A stretch of 64,000 nt of DNA from Bacteroidales bacterium UBA5326 (GTDB lineage Bacteria > Bacteroidota > Bacteroidia > Bacteroidales > UBA932): contig DHQY01000007.1 of NCBI GenBank assembly GCA_002408205.1, forward strand, positions 62,001-126,000, read 5' to 3'. Below are positions 8,745 through 17,554 of this stretch, one piece after another. The notes beneath the pieces are model-generated. The model made no database searches. It was not told the origin of the DNA and was given only the letters and a program-made list of their open reading frames with translations. The position numbers were made by a program, and so were the translations under genes. The stretch's first letter is position 1, and each line of letters begins with the position of its first letter.

Positions 8745-9638
8745 ATGAGCGCATATATTCAAGCTGCAGCGCAGATATCCATACAGAAGCCGCTTTCCGA
8801 CGAATGGCTTACGGATCCCCTTGTGTACGAAGAACCTTTTCGGCGTGCCATTGAAGCAGACTACAAGCCGTTCATAGACCCGGTATCGTCCAGAAGAATG
8901 GGAAAAATTCTGAAAAGGGCCATTGCTACGGCGGCCACAGTAGCCGGTGAAAGCGGTATATCCAGCCCCGATGCCATCATCTGCGGGACAGGGCTGGGAT
9001 GTATAGAAAATACGGAAAAATTTTTATCCGCTATGGTAAATGAGGGGGAATCGTTCCTTCAACCCACTCATTTCATTAACTCCACCCATAATACAATCAG
9101 CTCGCATATTGCCGTTTATCTCAAATGCAACGGTTATAACAGTACCTATGTGCATCTGGGTGTTTCTTTCGAATGTGCCCTCCTCGATGCCTTTATGCAA
9201 TTCCAGCTTGGACGTATCCGCTCTGCCCTGGTAGGCGGACACGATGAAATGACTTCCGACTATTTCAATATGTTGGACCGTATAGGATTCTGGGAGGGAA
9301 AGGTTGCTTCTGAATGTGCCGTAAGTTTTATGATATCAGACACGGCCACCCCGGCGTCCATGGCCCGGATCAGGGAAGTTATCCTGCTCCACAATCCCGG
9401 TAAAGAACGCATAGAAGAGGCCATAAATACAACGTGTAAAAAACTCGGAATTCCCCGTCAGGAGTGGGTATCTCCTCCATCGGTAAAGCCCGTTTTCGGT
9501 GAATCATTTACAGAACCGGCTTACGAACTGTATGCCGCTGCTGTACGGATGAAAAAAAACATAAGCCCGGATAATGTCCTTTTGATTAACAATCATCAAG
9601 ATAGGGAAACCTCACTAATATTCATTTCAAAATGCTGA
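8745..9638 (+). CDS. Ketosynthase-like chain-length-factor-type protein
   Basis: 297 residues from the ATG at 8745; an upstream in-frame ATG lies inside the previous gene. The thiolase-fold N-terminal half is recognisable (DAIICGTGLGCIENTE, then FINSTHNTISSHIA, then VGGHDEMT). At the nucleophile elbow the text is LGVSFECALLDAF, where alignment by eye places Val instead of Cys, and no catalytic HGTGT or GHTxGAAG motif is present. This fits the beta-ketoacyl synthase N-terminal-like family (ApeC type) found beside true ketosynthases in aryl-polyene loci, where it acts as partner subunit. The stop overlaps the transporter start. Confidence 0.75.
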   Translation: MSAYIQAAAQISIQKPLSDEWLTDPLVYEEPFRRAIEADYKPFIDPVSSRRMGKILKRAIATAATVAGESGISSPDAIICGTGLGCIENTEKFLSAMVNEGESFLQPTHFINSTHNTISSHIAVYLKCNGYNSTYVHLGVSFECALLDAFMQFQLGRIRSALVGGHDEMTSDYFNMLDRIGFWEGKVASECAVSFMISDTATPASMARIREVILLHNPGKERIEEAINTTCKKLGIPRQEWVSPPSVKPVFGESFTEPAYELYAAAVRMKKNISPDNVLLINNHQDRETSLIFISKC

Positions 9639-9988
9639 GATTCATTCTTTTATCATTATTACAATGTGTCCTGTTGACATCCGGACAGGTCAGCCTTAAA
9701 CTGGCCATGGGAAGGATGGAAGCGTTCAGTTTTAAATGGATTTATTTCAAACATTTACTTACCAACTGGTATTTCGTTCTCACGGGAATATTCTTTGTGC
9801 TGGCAACGGTATTGTGGATGCATATCCTCAAACATTTTCCTTTTTCCCTTGCCTACCCCATAACCAGTATCTCCTATGTTTTCGGAATGATTGCGGCTTA
9901 TTTAATTTTTCATGAAACGATCCCGCTCTCCCGCTGGATTGGTGTTCTTTTTATTATGGCAGGCGTATTTTTCTTAGTAAAACAATAA
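9632..9988 (+). CDS. Small EamA/SMR-type membrane transporter
   Basis: 118 residues with four predicted membrane helices (about 3-20, 42-65, 70-92 and 97-117) and the pattern of the small multidrug resistance/EamA half-transporters, including ArnE/ArnF-like lipid flippase subunits. SGQVSLKLAM after helix 1 and AYPITSISYVFGMIAAYLIF in helix 3 are characteristic. It probably acts as a dimer in the inner membrane. In this operon a lipid- or polyprenyl-linked intermediate is a reasonable substrate, given the GT2 enzyme two genes downstream; this is inference. It starts 7 bp inside the preceding gene. Confidence 0.82.
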   Translation: MLRFILLSLLQCVLLTSGQVSLKLAMGRMEAFSFKWIYFKHLLTNWYFVLTGIFFVLATVLWMHILKHFPFSLAYPITSISYVFGMIAAYLIFHETIPLSRWIGVLFIMAGVFFLVKQ

Positions 9989-9992
9989 TATC

Positions 9993-10613
9993 ATGAAAAG
10001 GGTATTTGTCTTTTGCATGCTTGTTTTTTTGTTCCCCTGGCTTCCCGTTGCGGGCGATCATCCCCAGGAGATTCCGCGGGACATGCAGCAGAAGATCAGA
10101 AGCATAATGACTCTTTCCTGTGATTTTGAACAGGAAAGGGAGGTTTCGGTTCTTACGGAGAAAGCCACTAGTAAGGGAAAAATTTTCTATCAGAAAAGTG
10201 ATAAACTGCACTGGCAATACCTTACTCCGGCACGTTCCGGTTTTGTGGTAAACGGAGACGGCATTATGATAACCGGAGCTGACGGTCAACCCGTTCCCGA
10301 CCAGAGCAGCAGCCGTATTTTCAGGCAGATAAGCAAGATTATTCTCATGGGTCTCGATGGAACAGGCCTGTCTGACAGCAGGGACTTTTCCGTAACCTGT
10401 GCTTCAGGAGCAGGCTGTATTGTGGTGCACCTGAGTCCTGCAGGACGAGATCTCAGGAAATTCTTTACGGGAATAGACCTGCACTTTACACTGCCAGACT
10501 ATATTGTGGACAAAGTCGTAATATGCGAAATTTCAGGAGACAAAACCACTATCAGAATGAAGAATACGGTGGTAAACAAACCCATTGATCCACTGGTATT
10601 TGAAATAAAATAA
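9993..10613 (+). CDS. LolA-like periplasmic lipid carrier
   Basis: 206 residues with a Sec signal peptide (about residues 1-21, no lipobox cysteine) followed by the LolA/LolB half-barrel pattern: FEQEREVSVLTEKATSKGKI, YQKSDKLHWQYLTP, then the VVNGDGIMI strand. True LolA binds lipoproteins; members in aryl-polyene loci (ApeG-like) are thought to shuttle the hydrophobic aryl-polyene lipid across the periplasm. It lies between a small membrane transporter and the glycosyltransferase/MMPL exporter genes. Spacing of 4 bp upstream and 1 bp downstream shows one transcript. Confidence 0.87.
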   Translation: MKRVFVFCMLVFLFPWLPVAGDHPQEIPRDMQQKIRSIMTLSCDFEQEREVSVLTEKATSKGKIFYQKSDKLHWQYLTPARSGFVVNGDGIMITGADGQPVPDQSSSRIFRQISKIILMGLDGTGLSDSRDFSVTCASGAGCIVVHLSPAGRDLRKFFTGIDLHFTLPDYIVDKVVICEISGDKTTIRMKNTVVNKPIDPLVFEIK

Positions 10614-10614
10614 T

Positions 10615-11331
10615 ATGCACTGTGTGATCATACCCACATATAACAATGCGTTAACACTTTCAGGCGTCATTTTGGAAGTGTTAAACTATTGCGCTCATGT
10701 GGTAGTGGTCAACGACGGATCGTCCGATTCCACACCTGAAGTGCTGCAATCGTTCGGGGACCGGATATACGTGATTGAATATTTTCCGAACAGGGGAAAG
10801 GGATATGCCTTACGAAAAGGGTTCCGGTACGCTGTGGAAAAAGGGTTCAGGTATGCTGTTACCATTGATTCTGACGGACAGCATTTTGCATCGGATATTC
10901 CGTTGCTCATGGAAGCCTCATCCAGAAATCCCCAAGCGCTGATTATAGGCAGCAGACAGTTCAATCAGCCCAATATGCCCGCTAAAAACTCCTTTGCGAA
11001 CAAATTTTCCAATTTCTGGTTTACAGTTCAGACGGGACATCGTCTGAACGACACCCAGACCGGATACCGCCTCTACCCTCTCCATAAAATGAGCAAAATG
11101 CGTTTTTTTACGTCACGCTACGAAACGGAACTGGAAATACTTGTAAGGCTCGCATGGAAAGGAGTCCCTCTTATCCCTGTACCGGTTAAAGTCTATTATG
11201 CACCGAAAGGAGAAAGAGTGACCCATTTCAGAAAGGGTAAAGATTTTTTCAGGATCTCTCTGCTGAATACGGCCCTGTGTGTTGCTGCTGTTTTATATGG
11301 ATATCCTTCAATGCTTTTCAGAAAATGGTAG
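10615..11331 (+). CDS. Family 2 glycosyltransferase (dolichyl-phosphate mannosyltransferase-like)
   Basis: 238 residues of GT-A fold: VIIPTYNNALTL at the N-terminus, VVNDGSSDST, and the nucleotide/metal motif D85-S-D87-G-Q-H90. The family mostly makes polyprenyl-phosphate sugars or glycosylates lipids. No membrane helices apart from a weak C-terminal hydrophobic stretch. Aryl-polyene loci carry a GT2 (ApeJ) that is believed to provide the sugar to which the polyene is esterified. Its last codons overlap the start of the MMPL gene by 7 bp. Confidence 0.9.
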   Translation: MHCVIIPTYNNALTLSGVILEVLNYCAHVVVVNDGSSDSTPEVLQSFGDRIYVIEYFPNRGKGYALRKGFRYAVEKGFRYAVTIDSDGQHFASDIPLLMEASSRNPQALIIGSRQFNQPNMPAKNSFANKFSNFWFTVQTGHRLNDTQTGYRLYPLHKMSKMRFFTSRYETELEILVRLAWKGVPLIPVPVKVYYAPKGERVTHFRKGKDFFRISLLNTALCVAAVLYGYPSMLFRKW

Positions 11332-14300
11332 CTTTTTTCACACATATATATGACTACTTTAAACGTAACAGACACGGACTTCTGGTGCTGTTTATTGTTG
11401 TGTGTGCGCTTGGCGCTGGTGGTCTTTTCTTTCTTGATTTCAAAGAGGATATTTCTGCTTTTCTGCCTTCAGATAAAAAAAATGAAAGAATTCATTATGC
11501 CTACAGCCACATTGGCGCCGCCAATAAGATTGTTATAAATGTTTCCATGGGAGATACTACCCTTCCGGTAGACAGGTCTCTTATCATGGATGCGGTCGAT
11601 CACCTGTGCGGACTCCTGGAAAAGGGTCCGGCCCGGGAACATATCAAAGGCGTGACTTCTACCATTGATCCTTCAGAGATAATGGAGATCAGTCAGTTCG
11701 TGACATCCAATATGGTTTATTTTCTTGACAGTACAGATTATATAAGAATCGATTCGCTCATTACGCCTCAGGGACTGCGCAAACAACTCCCGCTGGTAAA
11801 AAAGATGTTGCTTTCTCCGGCAGGTATGGTGTTGCAGGGAACATTCACTTCAGATCCGCTGATGATTTCCGGTGAACTTCTCTCCGGACTTCAGGGTTTT
11901 AAACTGAACGATCAATTTGAACTGTACGATAATTATATCTTTTCAAAAGACGGAAAAGAAGCCGTCATTACCGTTGAGTCTGCTTACCAGACCAGTGAAA
12001 CCGATGGTAACGGAAAACTTATTGAGGCTCTGGACGAGACTGTAACGGAAACTGTATCATCATTCGGGGGGAAGGTGTCCGTTGTACCTTTTGGGGCTTC
12101 TTATATTGCCCGTACCAATGCATCGCAAATAAAAAAAGACAGTATGATCTCGGTATCCATAGCCCTGGTGGTCATTTTGCTGTTACTTATCTTATATTTC
12201 AGAAATCTGCGGGACATTCTTCTTATTGGAGCATCGGTCGGTTTTGGTGCACTCATTGCTTTTTCTTTGTCCGGCGTTCTTACCGACTCATTCTCGCTCA
12301 TTGCCATTGGAGCCGGTTCAATTATCATGGGCATTGCCGTTAATTATCCACTTCATTTTCTTTCACACGTAAGGGACGGATATCCGGTCAGAGAGACGCT
12401 TAACGACATCGTGTCGCCGCTCACAACCGGCAATATTACAACGGTAGGCGCTTTCCTGAGTCTTCTTTTTATCAGTTCCCCTGCCATGAGAAATTTTGGA
12501 TTGTTTGCCTCGCTGTTACTCCTTGGCACGGTCCTGTTTGTACTTGTTTTTCTGCCGCATATTACCAGAGAAAAGACATCGTCACCGGGTTTTAGATTCG
12601 GGATGCTGGGCCGTTCTTCACCGGATAAAAACCGTTTTGTAGTGACTGCCGTACTGCTTATAACCGTTGTCTTATGGTTCTTTAGCCCCGGAGCTGAATT
12701 TGATACGGGACTGCAATCCATAAACTATATGACCGCCGAACAGCGAGCCCGGATGGGAAAAATGCTGGACCAGACCCAGGGATCACAACATATTATGTAT
12801 TACGTCTCGGAAGGGTCTACCCTGGACGCGGCTCTCAGAAATTACGAAGAGTCCCAGCCCGTGACAGATACGTTCAGGCGTTCAGGCATAGGGCCTTTTG
12901 TTCCCTCGTCTTACAAGCAAAAAGAACGGATCGCACAATGGAATGCGTTTTGGGAACCTCGAAGGGAACGGCTCCTGCATGAACTGGATGTTGCGTCTTC
13001 CGAGCTGGGATTCAAGCCGGGTGCTTTTGAGGCCTTTGCCACTATAATCAAAACCGATTATCAGGCTCGTACAACGGATTACTTTGAACCGCTTATTCGT
13101 AATATGGCAGGTAACTATTTATCTGTCAATGAAGACAAGAGCCTTGTATTTAGCATTTTACATATCAGCCCGGATGAGGCACATACTATTGAAGAGCAAT
13201 TGAATGCGCAGGACGGAAATAACTTTGCATTTGACTCAGGTTCCATAACACGGATCATGGTCAATGCCCTTTCTGCCGATTTTGACTACGTACTCTATAT
13301 CTGCGGTATTATTGTTTTCCTTTTCCTGACATTGTCCTTTGGCAGGATTGAACTCAGTATCATTTCGTTTCTTCCCCTTGCCATAAGCTGGGTATGGATA
13401 CTGGGGATTATGGGGCTTTTAGGCTTACGATTCAACATAGTCAATATCATCCTGGCGACCTTTATTTTTGGCATGGGCGACGACTACACCATTTTTATGA
13501 CCGAAGGCATGATGTACGAATACTCCTACAGGAAAAAGATGCTGGGAACCTATAAAAACACAGTGGCCCTTTCTGCTCTAATTATGCTTACCGGAATAGG
13601 ATCACTCATTGTGGCCCGTCATCCTGCCATGCGTTCACTGGCAGAAGTTACCATTATTGGCATGCTGTCGGTTGTTGTTACAACATACATAGTTCCGCCC
13701 TTCCTGTACCGTCTGATCACAACCAAGAAAGGAAAATACCGCGAAGAACCCCTTACGCTAAAGAACTCTTTTTACTCTGCATTCGCATTTTTGTTTTTCA
13801 TTTTTGGATCTGTATATCTGACACTTACGGGATTTTTCCTGCTCACTCTGGGAGGACGGACAGATAAACACAAACTGGTTTTCCATAAACGCCTGGCAAA
13901 GGTATCTGCCTTCGTATTATTTCGTGTTCCCGAAGTTAAGACTCGATTAATTAACAAATACCGAGCGGACTTTGACAAACCTTCGGTCATTATTGCTAAT
14001 CACCAGTCTCACCTTGACCTGATGGCGCTCATTATGCTGCATCCGAAAATCATTATTCTCACCAACCGGCGTACCTGGCACTCTCCGTTTTACGGGCTTA
14101 TAATTCGTTATGCCGATTTTCTTCCGGTGGGAGACAATCTGGATCTCGAGATTACACGTATCAGGTCCATGGTACAGAAAGGCTATTCTGTAGCCGTTTT
14201 CCCCGAGGGGACACGTTCCAGAGATTGCTCCATCCTCCGCTTTCACAAGGGCGCTTTTCACCTGGCACAGGAACTGGGGCTTGACATCACTCCCGTGTTG

Positions 14301-14798
14301 CTGCACGGCTTCGGACACGTACTTCCAAAGGAAGACCTGCTGTTACGCAAGGGACAAATGACCGTCGAGATCCTTCCCGTACTTAGACGTGAAGACATTC
14401 TTTTTAGCAAAACGCTGGCTGAACAGAGCCGTATTGTAAGAAAAATATATATTGCAGAATATGCCAGGATAGCCGGTGAAATTGAAGATGTTGATTATTT
14501 TGCAAATAAAGTGATCCACAATTACATTTATAAAGGCAGATCCGTTGAACGCACGGCACGTAAGGTTATGTGCTCTAACCGGAATTTCAGGAAAATGACA
14601 GAACAGCTGCCCCTGACCGGCGAGGTAACCATAGAAGACCGGCATCAGGGAGCGTTTGCCCTTACAGCAGCATTGGTTCGTAAGAACTTAAAAATCAATG
14701 CCTATATTGCCGATCCGCTAATCAGGGAACTGGCCTCACATTGCGTATCGGTTCCTGATAATCTTTGTTTTATCAATAAAATGAAGAACAATGAATGA
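11325..14798 (+). CDS. MMPL/RND-type exporter fused to PlsC acyltransferase, with degenerate methyltransferase-like tail
   Basis: 1157 residues from the ATG at 11325, which overlaps the GT2 stop; an earlier in-frame start lies inside GT2. Residues ~1-830 form an MMPL transporter (two sets of about six helices, with large periplasmic loops; GMGDDYTIFMTEG is the conserved second-half Asp motif). Residues ~850-1040 are a PlsC-type acyltransferase with HX4D at His893-Asp898 and FPEGTRSRD near 958-966. The last ~90 residues (NYIYKGRSVERTARK to CFINKM) resemble the start of a SAM methyltransferase that follows the acyltransferase in related proteins, but the glycine-rich loop is replaced by EDRHQG. 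The protein would export and acylate the lipid-linked product. Confidence 0.88.
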   Translation: MVAFFTHIYDYFKRNRHGLLVLFIVVCALGAGGLFFLDFKEDISAFLPSDKKNERIHYAYSHIGAANKIVINVSMGDTTLPVDRSLIMDAVDHLCGLLEKGPAREHIKGVTSTIDPSEIMEISQFVTSNMVYFLDSTDYIRIDSLITPQGLRKQLPLVKKMLLSPAGMVLQGTFTSDPLMISGELLSGLQGFKLNDQFELYDNYIFSKDGKEAVITVESAYQTSETDGNGKLIEALDETVTETVSSFGGKVSVVPFGASYIARTNASQIKKDSMISVSIALVVILLLLILYFRNLRDILLIGASVGFGALIAFSLSGVLTDSFSLIAIGAGSIIMGIAVNYPLHFLSHVRDGYPVRETLNDIVSPLTTGNITTVGAFLSLLFISSPAMRNFGLFASLLLLGTVLFVLVFLPHITREKTSSPGFRFGMLGRSSPDKNRFVVTAVLLITVVLWFFSPGAEFDTGLQSINYMTAEQRARMGKMLDQTQGSQHIMYYVSEGSTLDAALRNYEESQPVTDTFRRSGIGPFVPSSYKQKERIAQWNAFWEPRRERLLHELDVASSELGFKPGAFEAFATIIKTDYQARTTDYFEPLIRNMAGNYLSVNEDKSLVFSILHISPDEAHTIEEQLNAQDGNNFAFDSGSITRIMVNALSADFDYVLYICGIIVFLFLTLSFGRIELSIISFLPLAISWVWILGIMGLLGLRFNIVNIILATFIFGMGDDYTIFMTEGMMYEYSYRKKMLGTYKNTVALSALIMLTGIGSLIVARHPAMRSLAEVTIIGMLSVVVTTYIVPPFLYRLITTKKGKYREEPLTLKNSFYSAFAFLFFIFGSVYLTLTGFFLLTLGGRTDKHKLVFHKRLAKVSAFVLFRVPEVKTRLINKYRADFDKPSVIIANHQSHLDLMALIMLHPKIIILTNRRTWHSPFYGLIIRYADFLPVGDNLDLEITRIRSMVQKGYSVAVFPEGTRSRDCSILRFHKGAFHLAQELGLDITPVLLHGFGHVLPKEDLLLRKGQMTVEILPVLRREDILFSKTLAEQSRIVRKIYIAEYARIAGEIEDVDYFANKVIHNYIYKGRSVERTARKVMCSNRNFRKMTEQLPLTGEVTIEDRHQGAFALTAALVRKNLKINAYIADPLIRELASHCVSVPDNLCFINKMKNNE

Positions 14799-16257
14799 TT
14801 ATGATGTAGCGATCATTGGAAGCGGACTGGGTGGTCTGGCCTGTGGAGCCATTCTGTCGAAAAACGGCTATAAAGTAGTCGTCCTGGAAAAAAACAAGGT
14901 TCCGGGAGGTTGCCTTCAGACTTTTGAGAGAAAGGGAGTGAAGTTCGAGACCGGCATGCATTATATTGGAAGTATGCGTGAAGGAGAAACACTGAACAGG
15001 TACTTCAAATACCTGTCACTGAACGATCAGGTTCAATTGAACGAACTGGACCGGAACGGATACGATGTGATTTCATTCGTTGGCAAGCGCTACCCGTTTG
15101 CCAACGGCAACGAACCGTTCATTGAAACCCTGTCCCGTTTTTTTCCAAAGGAAAGCGCCTCAATCCGGAAATATATCCGCGACATGGGAGAGATTGCTTC
15201 ACGCTCACCGCTGTATTCCCTTAATCATTTTGAAGACCCGTACTATACCAATGAATACGCACTGAGCACCGGAGTGGATGATTATCTTATAGAACTCACA
15301 GATAATCAGATTTTAAGAAACGTTTTAACCGGTATTATGCCCTTGTACGGCGGCCGTAAAGACATCACACCGCTCTATTACCACGCTATCATTGCCGATT
15401 TTTATAACCGGAGCGCTTTTCGGATTGTTGGAGGAAGCGACAGAATTGCCAGCTCTTTGTGCACTTCGGTTCGTGAAGCCGGCGGTGAGATCATCACTGA
15501 GGCCCGGGTGGAAAAGATCATTTGCAACCAAAATCGGGCAAGCCGGATCACATTGTGTTCCGGAGAAACCCTGTCGGCATCGCATTTTATCTCGGCCATT
15601 CATCCCGCCCTGCTTATGGATATGATAGATACGCCGCTCATTCGTAAAAGTTACCGGAAACGGGTACGAAGTATTCCGCAAACCGATTCAAACTTTACCG
15701 TATATATAAAATTCAGGGAACTTACCGTTCCATATATGAATTACAACTTTTTCCATTATCCGGGTCAATCGGTTTGGGAAAGTCCCTACTTCTTTTATAT
15801 GCACCTGTGCAGGGAAAAAAATCAGCGGATGGCTCACGGCGCCATATTGTATGAGAATATGCGCTGGGAAGAAGTGGAAAGGTGGAAGGATCTTCCCTGC
15901 GGCAACCGTGGGCAGGAATACGAAGATTTTAAGACTATCAGGGCAGAAAAATTACTGTCTGCGCTTGAAAAACAATTTCCGGGAACGGTATGCAATATTG
16001 AGAATTACTGGACATCCACACCCCTGACCTATAATTATTATACCGGAACACCTCAGGGAGCCATGTTTGGTATTATGCGAAATAAGAACGACCTGAGAGG
16101 TATATCTATTATGCAACGCACCAAAGTGCCCAATCTATACCTGGCTGGACAAAACATTAACGCTCATGGTATTATGGGTGTCATCATTGGATCTGTCCTG
16201 ACTTGTGCGGAAATCATGGGTATTGAGCCCCTTTTGAAACAAATACAAAACACATAA
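14791..16257 (+). CDS. CrtI-like FAD-dependent oxidoreductase (phytoene desaturase/retinol saturase family)
   Basis: 488 residues. The N-terminus has the FAD-binding Rossmann motif GSGLGGLACGAILSKNGY, then VVLEKNKVPGGC and GMHYIG, as in carotenoid desaturases and retinol saturases. Near the C-terminus is the second FAD contact, NLYLAGQNINAHGIMG, of the same family. These enzymes add or remove double bonds in conjugated chains, so a direct action on the polyene is likely. CrtI-like genes occur in some flexirubin loci and in the predicted ladderane loci of anammox bacteria. The ATG is 8 bp inside the preceding gene. Direction of the reaction is unknown. Confidence 0.87.
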   Translation: MNDYDVAIIGSGLGGLACGAILSKNGYKVVVLEKNKVPGGCLQTFERKGVKFETGMHYIGSMREGETLNRYFKYLSLNDQVQLNELDRNGYDVISFVGKRYPFANGNEPFIETLSRFFPKESASIRKYIRDMGEIASRSPLYSLNHFEDPYYTNEYALSTGVDDYLIELTDNQILRNVLTGIMPLYGGRKDITPLYYHAIIADFYNRSAFRIVGGSDRIASSLCTSVREAGGEIITEARVEKIICNQNRASRITLCSGETLSASHFISAIHPALLMDMIDTPLIRKSYRKRVRSIPQTDSNFTVYIKFRELTVPYMNYNFFHYPGQSVWESPYFFYMHLCREKNQRMAHGAILYENMRWEEVERWKDLPCGNRGQEYEDFKTIRAEKLLSALEKQFPGTVCNIENYWTSTPLTYNYYTGTPQGAMFGIMRNKNDLRGISIMQRTKVPNLYLAGQNINAHGIMGVIIGSVLTCAEIMGIEPLLKQIQNT

Positions 16258-16261
16258 GATT

Positions 16262-17551
16262 ATGAGAGAGACTATTAAGATGAAGCTGATTTATCCCCGC
16301 TGGGAAAAATTGAGAGGTCAGACTACGTTCAATCTGCCTCCTCACGGGCCTGTGGTCTTTGCAGCTTCTTTACCGGAACATGTGGATGTATCATTTACAG
16401 ATGAAAATGTTGAATCCATAGATTTTGATGAAGAATGTGACCTCGTGGCCATTTCCATGATGTTGTCCACTCAGGTGAAGCGCGGTTGGGCCATCGCCTC
16501 AGAATTCCGTAAACGAGGAAAAAAAGTGATCTTTGGCGGTATTGCGACCATGCTTCACGCAGAAGATACAATCCATTATGCCGATTCCGTTTTTCTCGGC
16601 GAGTCGGAAGGCCGGATGGAACAGGTGTTGAAGGATTGGGAAAAAGGCGAGCTCAAAAAAGTGTATAATTATATGGGAAAGCTGCCCCCTATTGAATTGG
16701 TGGGCCCTGCCCGGAGAGATCTGTACAAAAGAGAACTTTACAATCATAAAGGCGTGCAAATGGTAGATCTTTTCCATGCCTCTAGAGGCTGCCGGTTCAG
16801 TTGTTACCCCTGCGCCGTATCGTACCTGGGAGGAAGGGCTTTCAGGCCAAGACCCATGGACAAAGTAGTGGAAGAATTGGCCTCCATTGAAAACAACCGT
16901 CTGTTTATTGTAGACAATTCCCTGGCACAGAATAAGGAATGGGAAATGCAGCTATTCCGGGAGATGATCCCATTGAAAAAGAAATGGATAAGCCATACCA
17001 TTGAAGATGATCCCAAGATCCTGGACCTTGCGGCGCAATCGGGTGCCTGGTATGTCTACCAGGCTGTGTATGACACCTCGGATTATATCAGGGAGCGTAT
17101 TAAACGCTACCACAGTTACGGCATTGGTGTGGAAGGGACTATCCTTCTGGGCCTTGATAACCAGACAGAAGATGATATTAAGCGTCTCATAGATTTTCTG
17201 CTGGATATTGACCTGGATCTTGCCGAATTTACCGTTCTGAGTCCTTTCCCGCATACAAAAGCTTACGATGACCTGCTGCGTCAGGGAAGGATCTTCGACC
17301 ACGACTGGGACAATTACAATGCCGGACAGGTTGTTTATCAGCCGGCGCATATGTCTCCCGAAAAACTGCAGGAGCTTTACGATTACGCCTGGAGTACGTT
17401 CTATAAGGATGAATCCCAGGAAGAAAAAATGACACGCCTGTTCATTAAGGTCATGATGAGAGAAATGGAAGACGGCACCTGGGTTCCCAGGGACCGGAGA
17501 CTGATAAACAAATCATTTGGAAAAGATATAGTAAGAACTATAGGAAGATAA
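16262..17551 (+). CDS. B12-binding domain radical SAM protein, second copy
   Basis: 429 residues, unrelated in detail to the first copy. The N-terminal part is a shortened B12-binding-like Rossmann domain (AISMMLSTQVKRGWAIASEF, KVIFGGIATMLHA). The iron-sulfur cluster ligands are Cys177, Cys181 and Cys184 in SRGCRFSCYPC. The region around GIGVEGTILLGLDNQTEDD is the usual barrel end. A second start at 16280 (MKLIYPRW) is equally family-like; 16262 was kept because of spacing. Function could be methyl transfer, ring closure or C-C bond formation on the chain; there is no basis for choosing. Coupled to the CrtI-like gene upstream by 4 bp. Confidence 0.87.
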   Translation: MRETIKMKLIYPRWEKLRGQTTFNLPPHGPVVFAASLPEHVDVSFTDENVESIDFDEECDLVAISMMLSTQVKRGWAIASEFRKRGKKVIFGGIATMLHAEDTIHYADSVFLGESEGRMEQVLKDWEKGELKKVYNYMGKLPPIELVGPARRDLYKRELYNHKGVQMVDLFHASRGCRFSCYPCAVSYLGGRAFRPRPMDKVVEELASIENNRLFIVDNSLAQNKEWEMQLFREMIPLKKKWISHTIEDDPKILDLAAQSGAWYVYQAVYDTSDYIRERIKRYHSYGIGVEGTILLGLDNQTEDDIKRLIDFLLDIDLDLAEFTVLSPFPHTKAYDDLLRQGRIFDHDWDNYNAGQVVYQPAHMSPEKLQELYDYAWSTFYKDESQEEKMTRLFIKVMMREMEDGTWVPRDRRLINKSFGKDIVRTIGR

Positions 17552-17554
17552 GCT

